42,308 nucleotides of DNA from Plantago elongata (taxonomy: Eukaryota > Streptophyta > Magnoliopsida > Lamiales > Plantaginaceae): positions 1-42,308 of the forward strand of contig JAYMSP010000742.1 in NCBI GenBank assembly GCA_036897095.1, given 5' to 3'. Positions 11,028-21,656 of the stretch are shown here, in pieces. The translations under genes and the position numbers were made by a program. Numbering within the stretch: position 1 is the first letter of the stretch; each line of letters begins with the position of its first letter. A model generated the notes under the pieces. The model was not told where the DNA came from. It saw only the letters and a list, made by a program, of their open reading frames with translations, and made no database searches.

Positions 11028-11106
11028 TTTGAATTAAAAAAATTCAATTTAAATTGCTCTTTTATATACAAAATAAATAATTTAAATTGAATTTTTTCAA
11101 TTCAAA
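11028..11106. repeat. AT-rich long hairpin
   Basis: Left arm 11028-11055 and right arm 11079-11106 are inverted repeats of 28 bp with one mismatch, separated by 23 bp. Left arm begins TTTGAATT; right arm ends AATTCAAA. Probably the core of a small MITE. Its low complexity (A, T and AATT blocks) means RNA function is not implied. Confidence 0.75.
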
Positions 11107-12182
11107 TTACATTCTAAAAAACTTTTATTTATCATTACCCGAATTAATTGGTATTTTCATGCACCATCTAAATAGATCTCCCACCATATGTTTGATTGAA
11201 ACTTCGAATCAAGTTTCTAAATCTCAGGAAAATGGATCGGAACATGCATGCATGATATATTGATATGTTTCACTAATAAGTACTGTATGTGTATATCGAA
11301 TGGGATGATTACTTAATACGCCTATGTAAATTATTTACCAATCAAATTAAATCAAGGATTAGTCAACTCACGATCCTAAATTCTTAATTAACCAAATATT
11401 TTTGAATATTTTAGAGTACACCCTAAATCAGCCCCGATGATGATCATGCAATCTGTTCAGTCGTATATATGAGGATGAATATTTTAGAATATCCTAGAAA
11501 ATAAAGGCAACGGATGATTTAACGAATATTATTCGGTCTATTATTAATTTAATATAACCTTCGCATTATGACACTTCAACCTAACCAAATGAGTTAGGAC
11601 TCATTTTCTTTTGAAACAGCTAAAGGACGACTCAAACTCACGACCTATTGGTTGGAGATGACTCGTATCATCTTACCAAACTGAGCTCTCTGCTTGTAGA
11701 AAGAAATTTCTCTAGAAATAATTTATAAACAAACTCGAGTTAAACCTCATTGGCGATAATACGTACATAATTTATAAAAAATTAAATTTAAATGATGCAC
11801 TTTCTGAATTAAAGTTATTATAATCACCATGCACTTGGTTTTAGACTTTTAGTTATAAATTATACGGGATCGTACTTTTGGACCGACCCAATGCCCTAAA
11901 TTCAATATTAAATTAATTTCTCCAGTCAAAACCGGTCAGTCACTTGGCTACAAACATTTGCGTAAAGATATGAAAAGGACTCTGAGCAATAAAATAGAAC
12001 CTTGTGATTTTATTCAAAACGATAGTATCCTGTTCTTATGTTTCAGATTTTTCTAACATAACACAAACCACAATTTCTTTTCTCAATCTGAAACCTAGTC
12101 ACCCACAATATTCGATACCCATCATTTTCCCACGTTGTCCTTGTTTCCATTTGTTACAAACAAACAAATCATTTTTATCCGT
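11107..12182. other. intergenic DNA and distal promoter of the CBF-like gene
   Basis: Other than the SINE at 11603-11698 no gene is seen. A 78-codon open frame from 12004 has no recognisable domain and leads into promoter sequence, so I treat it as chance. Confidence 0.4.
11603..11698 (-). mobile_element. tRNA-derived SINE, copy 2
   Basis: On the minus strand this reads GAGCTCAGTTTGGTAAGATG, then CATCTCCAACCAATAGGTCG, GAGTTTGAGT and TTTAGCTGTTTCAAAAGAAAA. The last three blocks match the SINE at 17236-17335 closely. The A-box (GAGCTCAGTTTGGTA) and B-box are recognisable. Target duplications are not clear. Confidence 0.75.
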
Positions 12183-12214
12183 CACGTGCTCCATTTCATC
12201 ACGTGCTACACGTG
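12183..12214. promoter_or_regulatory. cluster of three G-boxes (CACGTG)
   Basis: Three exact CACGTG palindromes lie at 12183-12188, 12200-12205 and 12209-12214, about 210-240 bp upstream of the CBF-like start codon. CACGTG binds bHLH (PIF, MYC) and bZIP (ABF, HY5) factors. PIF factors are known to act on CBF promoters through G/E-boxes. Three within 32 bp of AT-rich DNA is unlikely to be chance. Confidence 0.75.
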
Positions 12215-12346
12215 CTCTTTTACATCACTATTATCACTAACTTTCCCCTTTCTACACATTGGACTTTCCCTTTTAATCACTACTAGACTACTAGTAGAAA
12301 CCCTACAAATTGCACTTTTCGTGCACATCAAGCTCCATATGAGTCC

Positions 12347-12356
12347 TATATAAATA
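12347..12356 (+). promoter_or_regulatory. TATA box of the CBF-like gene
   Basis: CTATATAAAT lies about 70 bp upstream of the start codon, giving a predicted 5'UTR of about 35-45 nt. It is a strong plant TATA match on the coding strand. Confidence 0.75.
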
Positions 12357-12422
12357 CTCTACCTATGTATATAGCCTTTTATATTATAATCTTTCTCATG
12401 CAAAGGCTATCAAATATACAAA

Positions 12423-13094
12423 ATGAACGATGCTCAACACATCCAATTTTCAAGTTCACCCTCTTCATCACTAGAAGAGGGTAGATCGTCGCAAAACCCT
12501 AAAGGAAAAACGGGGAGAAAAATCTTTAAAGAGACGCGTCACCCCATCTACCATGGTGTCCGGCATAAGAAACCTGGTAAATGGGTGTGTGAAGTTCGCG
12601 AACCAAACAAGAAATCGAGGATATGGTTAGGGACTTATCCGGATCCAGAGGCTGCAGCTGTTGCACATGATGTCGCTGCCCTAGCGTTGCGTGGTAACAA
12701 TGCAATGCTTAATTTTCCAAAGTCCGCCGGGTCTCTTCCTCAGGCAAGCTCATCCTCCCACCAAGATATCCAAACGGCGGCTCTTCAAGCTGCAAGGGAT
12801 TTTAGGCCTCCATCATTGGATACCACAATAACATCTCCATTGTCATCGGTTGGTGGCTCGGAAATTTGTAGTGCTATGAAGTTAGAGAGCGTTGAAGATA
12901 CCAAAGAGATGTTGAATGGCTCGGGACTAGTCGGGTGCGTAGACGAAGAGGAGATTTTTAACATGCCAATATTGCTAGATAGCATGGCGGAGGGTATGCT
13001 TCTTACTCCACTAGCCATGAAGAAAGGGTTCAATTGGAGTCATGATGAAGTAGACGATGAGTTTTCCTTGACTTTATGGGATGACAAGCTATAG
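12423..13094 (+). CDS. CBF/DREB1-like AP2/ERF transcription factor
   Basis: A 223-aa single-exon AP2 protein of the DREB subfamily, expected to bind CRT/DRE promoter elements in the nucleus during cold, drought or other stress. A basic stretch at residues 27-41 ([11 protein letters not shown] at its end) corresponds to the CBF signature before the AP2 domain. The AP2 domain spans about 43-100: [20 protein letters not shown], then [20 protein letters not shown] and [14 protein letters not shown]. Val and Glu in WVCEVRE are the DREB-type residues. The second CBF signature (DSAWR in classical CBFs) is reduced to PKSAGSLP. The acidic C-terminus ends [10 protein letters not shown], resembling the LWSY-type CBF tail. 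YHGVR in place of the usual YRGVR is notable. Intronless structure fits CBFs. It could be a divergent CBF or another DREB group member. Confidence 0.93.
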   Translation: MNDAQHIQFSSSPSSSLEEGRSSQNPKGKTGRKIFKETRHPIYHGVRHKKPGKWVCEVREPNKKSRIWLGTYPDPEAAAVAHDVAALALRGNNAMLNFPKSAGSLPQASSSSHQDIQTAALQAARDFRPPSLDTTITSPLSSVGGSEICSAMKLESVEDTKEMLNGSGLVGCVDEEEIFNMPILLDSMAEGMLLTPLAMKKGFNWSHDEVDDEFSLTLWDDKL

Positions 13095-14204
13095 CCAACA
13101 AGTAGTACATGGTAAATCATATAGTATGCAAAGGAGATATTAAAATTTATTCCATTTCGTAAATCGTATAGATGATTCGTTTTAGTATTATTCTTAATCA
13201 TTGTTCATCAACAATTTTTTTCCTTGGATCTAGCTAGTTCTTAAAATTTTAAGCTACCTAAGTTTTTCCTTGTAGCTAGCTAGTATATGGAAGTTCTAAT
13301 GGAGAATTATATGCACGCTGTAATACTTGTATCCGCTCAAATTTGAGTATATAAATAAATTATAAAAATCAATTAATTAAATGTTCTATAGTTGACCGAA
13401 AACTTACCAAGTTAAATTCCAAAATCATGCAGATATATAATTAATTGATTTCAATATACTATTTGTTGGCCTAAATTTTTTTGCCATGTTCGAACTTGGA
13501 AATATGGATCATCTCATATAAAAAGTTGAAGTGGAAAAGTTAGAGACCTCATGGTCAATCAAATATTGCCGCATTGCCATGATGATGTCAAAATGTGCAT
13601 TTTAATTGAATTTGACATGGAAAATAATAGGAAAAATATTAAAATATACCGTAAAGTGAGACACATCCATTTTATATATTACTATGTATTTTTTGTATAC
13701 CTCACAATGACTATTTGTTCAGAAGCATAGTTCAAAAGTTCAGGAGGACTCAATACGAAGTTCTTGTTATTCTTTATCAAACTCAAGCTATAGTAACATT
13801 TGATTCAAGACTAAGTACTATAAAATCCCTCGACTAAACATTTTTTCTTGGAGTCGAACTTCTTCTAAAGAAGATTGAAGTTCGGTGTCCCAGACGAGCT
13901 AGTAGCATTCATTGTGGAGTTTATATGTTCTTCAAGAAGTTCATTTTCATCCACCAAAAGAACTCCCAAATGGACGAATCAAGATTTGATTCTAGATGAG
14001 CCACTAAGTTCGCAAATAGTTGGCGTTTCTTACCTTCTAAATCATCATATCCAAATGTGAAGGTTTTGAAGATTCAACTTCGTCTTTTCAGATTACTAAA
14101 ATCAAAGTACATTGCAATATATGGTGTTAATGTGTTATGGGCTTATAGTATACAGTGTATTGCATGTCAAGAGTGCTCTGGAAGGATATTACACTAACAT
14201 CCAA
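13095..14204. other. 3' flank of the CBF-like gene and intergenic DNA
   Basis: AT-rich. A 61-codon frame at 13875-14060 has no known domain and is probably chance or relic. Confidence 0.4.
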
Positions 14205-14350
14205 AGCCCTGTTTGTTATACCGTTGAAGTGGATATTTCTCCATTCAAATTGAATATTTTGTACATAAAAAATTAATTTTAATTGAAACGGACACTCAAA
14301 TTCTATACCAATCAGTCCCAAAATGTTCCACGCGAACTAGCAAATCTTTA
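14205..14350 (+). repeat. MITE-like family A, copy 3
   Basis: Starts GCCCTGTTTGTTATACCG (14205 onward), contains the CATTCAAATTGAATATTTTG block and ends ACTCAAATTCTATACCAATC, then AGTC. The following CCACGCGAACTAGCAAATC also resembles the region after copy 2, so the full element may be longer than the core. Confidence 0.75.
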
Positions 14351-15695
14351 GCCAATTAATGATTGGTTGGCTAATAAAGGAATAGCGCGTAGTTTGTATT
14401 AAGATGTTAGTTAGATCATGTTTAATAACATGCATGTTAAACATGAAACTGGAAGCTCTACTAAGATACTACCTTACTGGTCAGGATGAATAAATTATAA
14501 ATGTTTTGCCCATGTTAAACCTTCAATTGGTATTCTTGATTATAATATCAAAATCAATATAATTAGCAAGGTGAAAGTGAAACATGACGATTGATTAATC
14601 ATCACTTTTGTTGTTATAATAAGGCACTTTTCAAACACATGTTTCTTGTTCCCAGTTAGACTTTTGGTCAAGTGCCGGTGATGTCTAATACGACAATTAT
14701 AATAAGTGCCGGTAAAATTCTTTAAAAATGCCTCAGTTGCCAATTTCCCTTATAGTGGACTAGGTAGTACTATTACTATTAGTCTGCTAACTTTGGCCTA
14801 TCCACGTCATAAGCTCAATCATCACAAATAATACTATTAGGATAGAATCGTGAGTTATGTGAGACAATAAAAGATAAATAAATTATAAACATAAATGTGA
14901 CACAATACAAAATTTAAAGGATAAATGTGTAAAAATAATTATTTTATTATTTGTTACTCGTGGGTATTTTCTTTTGTTACCAATTTCAAGTTAGATAACT
15001 TCGTTAAAATAAAACATGTATAAAATAGTAAATATATTATTAAATACTCCATACGTGCTCTCTAAAAAAGAAAACGTCATACATCCCCAACTTCATCTTT
15101 CCATATTGACCTTTTTCGATCAACATTTGTCAATTTTAATTTTGAATTACCCTTAAATTATATTGATTAAATATTTAACAAAATATATTATGAGATATTA
15201 CATTTTTATTATATGATTTTATTTAAATTATTTATTTTTATATTGAAGAGATATTTTAGGTAAAAAGTGATAATGTTTAATTTGAAAAAATTAATATAAA
15301 AAGATGAAGTGTAAACGGAGAAAATATGATAAACGTATAGAGTTATACCCTTTAATTAATATTACGATATCGTGTTACACATGCTTGTACTTTGCAATAT
15401 AGAATCCGACAAAGGTTATCACAATTTCACAAGGACAATAATAATTAGCTTGCGTCAAAATGTATCAGGCTATATATATAATTTAGTCAAACATCAGGGA
15501 CCACGAGTTATCATCTACGTGTCTAAAAACTCTATTTCAAAGTGAGTAGAAATGATGTGTGGTGGATCTTTGACAAGGAAATGTTCAAACTTCAAACCAG
15601 GAACTGTTCCATTTGCCATGGAGATTCTAATCTTAAGATGGTAAGGTATTTTGTTCTAAAGTGAGGAGCAAAGATGATGAACCATCGGGTTGCGG
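14351..15695. other. intergenic DNA and 3' flank of the IPT gene
   Basis: No gene is recognised. The segment 15045-15330 may be a degenerate MITE: CTTCATCTTTCCATATTGAC near its left end is partly repeated in inverse at its right end. Bases 15480-15695 are the likely 3'UTR of the minus-strand IPT gene. Confidence 0.4.
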
Positions 15696-18600
15696 TTAAG
15701 ATACAGCTGATTGATTCGTACTGGTTTTCTGCATGAAACCTAAAGAGATTCCTGACTTTTTAAGGCTGGAGACTCGCTTACGGTGTGCCTTTCCCTGCTT
15801 ATGTTGTTCCCACTCGTGTGCTCCTCTGAGCTCCTTATCCCCACACGCCTGGCATTAGAACAGGAAATGAGTTTTAGTCTTGAACAAGAATCATAATTGT
15901 TAAACGTGGAGATGAACAGCGAGTGAAGCAGAGGACTGCAACCTGACAGACACGAAGAGTCCAGAGGTCCCTCTGGGAGAGTTTAATCTCATCACAACTT
16001 CCATTGACCATTTCATGACTAGAAGCTGTGTCAAGAAATGATTTTACAATTCTAACTGATGGTTCAACCACATTAACAGCCCATAATTCGTCCGACTCAC
16101 CTGATAAAACAGATTGCCATAATTGAAACTTATGGATTCAATGCCATTTTACTCCATATAACAGGCATCATGAGGATCATCATGCAGCATTGGAGCGCAT
16201 ACCTGATAAGCAACTTGTGACATCGATATACTCTATGTTCCATCCATACAGCATTTGGAGTCTACTGAGCCTTCTCTTCTGAAAAGAAGAAAAGAAACAC
16301 ATAAATGGTCACAATTATCCAGAAAGCGATTGATTCCTGAAAGAGCAATGCCAATTGCCAAACTTCAAGTGGACAAACTAAGAATGTCTAACTAGACAAG
16401 TCATCCAATAGCACTATTCATTAAGTGCAGAAAATAAATTCACTCAAAATTAGACATGCAAATTTCTCTCGTAAGTATCTCAGGGTAAGTTCAACTTTAT
16501 GGTTCTCTTACTTGGCGGCGTAGAAGTCTTCTGGTATTCAATTTCACCATACTGACAGCTTCTTCCAACATAACTTTTGGTTGGTCATCACGTACAGAAA
16601 CTCTTATTTCACGCACATTATCAATGAAATGATCCTTACGTGCTGATGAATCTGGATGTTCAATGTTCCAATATCTTAAAAATTCCTCAAATTCCCTTAC
16701 ACCAATTGCCTGTTTCAAACCTCGTGTATAGTCTGTATTCAACTTGAATATGTCACAAACTTCTTCAAGTAAACCTGCATTAACCATGAGTTCAACTCTT
16801 CGATCCACGTACTCATCTAGTGCTGGGAGAGATGCATCCACACATATAAAGCAGCAATCGTATCTTAAATTATCAGCTCGACCCCAGTTCTGCCCTGCCA
16901 CATACCAAAGTAACAAAAGTAAGGAAAGGGAAATCACAAAGCATACCCCTGAACTCCTGAAGTTTAACACTTTTGCTTAGTCCTCGTAAATATTGAAATT
17001 GTATTGACACGACCACCATGGTTTGAATTTGGGTTATGCATACATATAACTAATATAAACTGTAGGGGGTATATGTAATTTGAAACTAGCAGTGTAGGAT
17101 AAATAATTTACCACTCAGTGCAACTAGATAAATTGTATAGGCATACTGTTCAGCCATAATAATACCATTTTCCACTCAGTGCAACTAGATAACTCTTCTA
17201 ACAACAAAACAGGCATATAAAAATCTTCGTGCATCAGACAATGAAGTGCAGCTCAGTTGGTAAAATGCTTCACCTCCAACCAATAGGTCGGGGTTCGAGT
17301 AACTCTTTAGCTGTTTCAAAAAAAAAAAAAAAAAACCTCTCCGTGCATCTGTATCAATTGCCATGGTGTGGGACAGAACAGTATGCCTATACCATAGTGA
17401 CCATGAATTAGGTAAGTCAAGTTGTAGAACAAACCTCCATAATATTATCCTTGAAAAGTTTGCTAGGTAGCTCTCCAGAGCGTGCATACAGCTTTAGATA
17501 TTGCTTTATCTGAAAATAGCAGGAAACAAATCATTGAGATGAGGAAAATAAAATAAAAGCTACTATCATAGTCAAAGTAATAAGGAATAAGATGTTTGAA
17601 GATATGTCCACCTTCCTATGATCATTCGGATGAAGTCTGTTTGCTGCATCAGGATCAAGGTCTTTAAGACGAGCATAGGTATAATCAAGATCTTCACCTG
17701 TAGGCTCAGGTTCAAAATCTGATTTGTTACTCTCTCCTGCAAGAAGCAGGAACACGTTATGCAAGTTGTTCTTCCCGGTGGCTTAGGTAGTAGTTATAAT
17801 CAAACCACATCTCCTGATGTGGATGCCATGGCCTAAAACATTAAGTATAAGTGCAAGAGATTCATTTTACCAGAAGGGTCTGATGAGCAATTTACTTCAA
17901 GATCTTCCGCAAAATCATCAAGAAGGAATTGAGTCACAAGTGCCTGAGAGAAATAAAAGGGAATATTTACCTGTTATTTCACAGGAACTAAATACAATGG
18001 ACAAATATTTAGAAAATAAAGAAAAAGAAAGCAGCACTGGACAATTAAAACATGATGCTACTTTTAAGATCCAAGAGTAAGTTACCAACTCTAATACCTA
18101 GGGTAGCAGGGAAACGCTAAAATTTTACACATGATATAAGTCTGCAAAATAATAATTGCCATAGAATAAAAACTGCTGATATAGATTCAAGAAGAACAGC
18201 CATGGCAGGTGATGTGTTGTTTCTAAATGAATTAGAAGAAATTTCAGTAAACCCTTGATAAATGCTTAACAGCTCTTAATAACCATAGGGTATGTCGGAT
18301 GTTGATAACGTATTCCAGGATGTTGCAGTTACGGTACTAAAGACTTTCCATGACGTATGAAAGTTTGACAAGGTAAACAGATTTTGCCCTTTCATTTCAT
18401 GAACTGATAACAAAAAGTCGGAGGAACATAATAATCAGCCACGCCAGTATGGCGGGCTGAATATTGATAGCAGTGGATCTAACTTGTATATATCACTGAC
18501 ATTCTCTTGGCAAATCATAAGCCAGTGCTTCACATTCTATGAGGCAGCAATTGTGTCTTTAAGCATGCACATTATCTCTTGTAGCAATAAGGCTCAGGAA

Positions 18601-19789
18601 AATACAAATTTCTAGGTAATCACAGAAAGAAATGGCACAAATTGACTGCAAAATGTACATAGATGGGCCTAATAGACTATAACAAACTAACCTGAATATA
18701 GTAATTTGTGCCACCTACTACAACTGGTAAGCAACTCCGAGAACATATTTCTTCAATGAGCTAAATAATCAAATCAAATACAAAACGATCAGATAATAAA
18801 ACTGCAGAATGGGAAGTTAATATCATAGTGTATGCTCATGCACATTTAAAGGCTTAATTAGTCGTTCTCTAACATATCACATACTCCAGAAACTAATGAA
18901 CCCGTTCTGTCACAAAACCTAAAGGCATAGGGCGGTTACCAGAAAACTCGATTACTTCAATATGCTAACAGGGAAAGGCACCTATTCATAGAAAGCTAAA
19001 CAAGACACTTCAGATTTCCAAAAGACTGAGCCTTGGTGCTGTATAATACTAAAACTCTCTTACCGGAATAGCAGAATCCCGGAAGTCTTTAGCTGTGAAT
19101 TCTACATTTGGACTAATCGTCCCTAACAGATGATGAGGCACTCCTGCAAGGAGAATAAACTTTTACCAACAATGAATCCATGTTACCATTCACCTAATTG
19201 AGTAATTGAGCATGTCCATGTCTACTGTCAATAAAATCAATTGTACAGCCAATCATGTACAGTTCACATAATCGAACATCTCAGATTTAAACAGAACAAA
19301 ATTTACCAGCTACAAGTACAGTCAATCCATGTACTCGTTTGCATGATTAAGCATGACAACTTGGAAAAAAAAAAACCAACAAGAAGCACTCCGTAGACTC
19401 ATTCACATAATCAAGCTAGTATAAACCAGTGCAATCAAACAACCTTTCTGCTCTTCAACAGGAACTTTATTGGTGAGCACATCTAATCCTTGATAGACCT
19501 GCAAAGATTTTCAACAACAGAATCAACCGTCTTTAAATTGGCTCTGTACACTGTATCTTAAACAATGAATTGGTTTTTGAGACAGTACTGAAATAGATTG
19601 GAGATATACCTGCATAGAATCAGCGTTGATAATTTCAATTGGGAATTGGGAAGCAAGGTCGATGGCTAATTTAGATTTGCCTGCACCAGTGGCACCCATA
19701 ATCACCAGAATCTTGGGCTTTAAACAAGAGTTTAAGTGGTTGGGGCCATGGATTGGTTTTAGCTTCTCAAAATTGCTTTCACGTTCCAT
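15696..19789 (-). CDS. IPT2: tRNA dimethylallyltransferase (eukaryote-type tRNA isopentenyltransferase)
   Basis: Adds an isopentenyl group to A37 of UNN-reading tRNAs. Turnover of these tRNAs supplies cis-zeatin. Eleven exons (in transcript order): 19789-19610, 19498-19444, 19143-19064, 18760-18692, 17943-17871, 17736-17612, 17509-17435, 16889-16512, 16278-16203, 16100-15943, 15848-15696. All junctions are GT..AG and keep frame, giving 473 aa, close to Arabidopsis IPT2. Motifs: P-loop GATGAGKS (32-39), INADSMQVY (54-62), then GVPHHLLGT and VVVGGTNYYIQ. Residues 422-445 form a C2H2 finger (Cys422, Cys425, His439, His445) inside CQACGD...HEWEQHKQGKAH, the feature of eukaryotic rather than bacterial/plastid IPTs. 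No transit peptide is evident, so cytosolic or nuclear. The gene is divergent from the 21657 gene. The exon 7-8 intron holds a SINE. Confidence 0.95.
17236..17335 (+). mobile_element. tRNA-derived SINE, copy 3, in an IPT2 intron
   Basis: Body has an A-box (GCAGCTCAGTTGGTAAA), the block CACCTCCAACCAATAGGTCG, a B-box (GGGGTTCGAG) and ends TTTAGCTGTTTC followed by 18 A residues (17318-17335). CGTGCATC occurs at 17228-17235 just before it and again at 17342-17349 just after the tail, a likely target-site duplication. It lies in the intron between exons 7 and 8, antisense to IPT2. Long poly-A and visible duplications suggest it is the youngest of the three copies. Confidence 0.85.
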
Positions 19790-19977
19790 TGCGGCGCTGC
19801 GTTTCTGCTGTTCGAGAAGTGTCAGTTGAGGAGAACACCGTCGAAGTGGAACGTGAAAGAGTAAAAAAAGAAAAAGGTTAAATAGTAAATACTTCTGTTG
19901 TTCTGTTTTAAAAAGTCGGAACGGAAGGTTAAACCGATTACCGTAAAAAAGAAGGGTCGGGTTGAATTAAAAAAAAA

Positions 19978-19979
<2 letters not shown>

Positions 19980-20010
<31 letters not shown>
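19980..20010. repeat. (TA)n microsatellite
   Basis: About 15 uninterrupted TA dinucleotides just upstream of the IPT2 start region. A likely polymorphic locus and a candidate assembly-error site. Confidence 0.9.
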
Positions 20011-20013
<3 letters not shown>

Positions 20014-20100
20014 CTTTTGTAATTAATTGGTTAAGCAGGCAAACAAATTTGCAAGAAGCTCACTCGGAATGAAATAATTAGTTTGTACTTAATTTTTTTT

Positions 20101-20912
20101 TGCTCGACATGGTTTAAGGGATTCCGAAGGAAAGGAAAAGAATTAAAAGGAAAATTAAATTTTTTGAAAAATGTAGAAGGAAAATTAGTGTTTTCTCCTT
20201 TTACTGATGTTTAGTAATTTTTCAGATTTTAACACTTAATTTTGTGACATTTCTGCTTATTGTTGAACTTTTTTTTAATTTTTTTTCTTTTCAGTCTTTA
20301 TTTTTACTAAATGATGTATGAGTACAAAATAATGTTATGATTTGAACAATATATAATTTTAAATTACACACAAATTAACATTTGAAATTATGTAACGAAA
20401 CTTTTAAATAATTATATTAGGTGAAAATAATTGAATAAAATTGTGAGTATATATAACTTAACTAGTTTGTTTTAGAATAATTTATTTTTTATTTTTTAAA
20501 GTATAAATAAATACTACAAGTGCAAATTGTGCTCATGTAGAGATTATCCATATTCATCGCTACATAGAATACAGTTATATAACTTATTAATGAAGACAAG
20601 ATATTAACATACGAATATAATGAACGTTATAAATAAAATAATTTATATATAATGTATATGGATCAATATTAATAATAATCACTTCTAGATTAAATATATT
20701 TTCTCAATAAGTATTAATTTAGGTAAGAAAAATCATAAAGAGATAAGAATTTATTATAATTTTTTCTTTTATTGTTGTTTTTTCACTTTTTTAGGTTTTC
20801 TACATTTTCCTTTTTACTGTGTTTTTATTTTTCATCAAAACAAACATGATAAATTAAAGATTTCTTAATTTTCTTTTTATTTTCCTTGAAATTCTTTAAA
20901 TTATGCCGAGCC
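20101..20912. mobile_element. candidate TIR element, about 810 bp
   Basis: The left end TGCTCGACATGGTTTAAGGG and the right end, read in reverse GGCTCGGCATAATTTAAAG, are related inverted repeats. Similarity extends through AAGGAAA..AGGAAAATTAA blocks for perhaps 80 bp and recurs as AATGTAGAAGGAAAA versus AAAATGTAGAAAACC. The interior is AT-rich without an open frame. No clear target duplication was found. It occupies the intergenic space between divergent IPT2 and the 21657 gene. Confidence 0.5.
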
Positions 20913-21656
20913 TTAAATCAAATTTAATCATTTGAGATAGTTATCACGATTGATTTATTTCTTTTATGAAAAAAAACACTCGGTTACTTCGACACAAATA
21001 GAAAAAACTAGAACTAAAAACATTTTAAATGTCTTTGAAACTCACGAATCATATATATTAATATAATTTCGTAACTTATTATCATGTCGCTAAGTGAGAA
21101 GTACAAGTTCTTTAATTTCGACCGACCTAATAGGGGCCCATGCAAGTACGGGCTATACTCTTTCTCAAGCCGGTCCAATACTAGCCAATGGGCTGCCCGC
21201 CATTCATCTCTAAGAGCATATCTGGCCCAAAAATCAAGTGCTATTAACATGAGAGGGATTAAGGAGTAAGTAATGGCACGATTCACAGTATACTCATGCA
21301 ATCAAAACTCTTTGAATTTCGATCAATCGTGTACCCTAGATCAATTGCGAGCAATCAATTAGGAAATGAATTCACTTCTCTCGAAGGTTTGGTTGTGCTT
21401 TCCTTCCTGATATAACTAGGTTTTTAATCTTCGCTTAGTGCTAATTTCACTGGTAGTTGCGTTGATTGCTTTTTCGGTTAACAAGCTTACAAGTTTCTAG
21501 TTTTGGGGTTGAAATTTCTGTCGATTTTTCCTTGTCTGTTTCGTAGTTTTAGGGATTATTTGTCTTACTCTGATTCATCATCAGCTGTAATAAAACATAT
21601 TAACATAAATTATACTCCAGGTATATAAGGGTTGAACTATAGATTTTACTAGAAAT
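20913..21656. promoter_or_regulatory. promoter and 5' leader region of the 21657 gene
   Basis: Contains GGGCCCA (21134-21140), CCAATGGGCTGCC and TGGCCC motifs, of the site II/TGGGCY kind common in plant housekeeping promoters. A 5'UTR intron is plausible from GAAG|GT at 21387 to CCAG| at 21620, leaving GTATATAAGG as the start of the coding exon. A 95-codon minus frame here (21014-21301) has no recognised domain. Confidence 0.4.

Noticed and set aside
12004-12353. Plus-strand frames of 78 and 72 codons before the CBF-like gene
   Set aside because: They overlap the G-box cluster and TATA region and end before the true start; low-complexity S/F/H-rich translations.
16497-16511. IPT2 ending with VREP at the stop codon after 16512
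   Set aside because: CAA|GTAAGAG is a strong donor, and three further exons restore the conserved KRRLSRL, RDLW and zinc-finger sequences in frame.
21014-21301. 95-codon minus-strand frame between IPT2 and the 21657 gene
   Set aside because: No known domain; the sequence has promoter-type GGGCCCA/TGGGCT motifs and lies where the 5' region of the plus gene should be.
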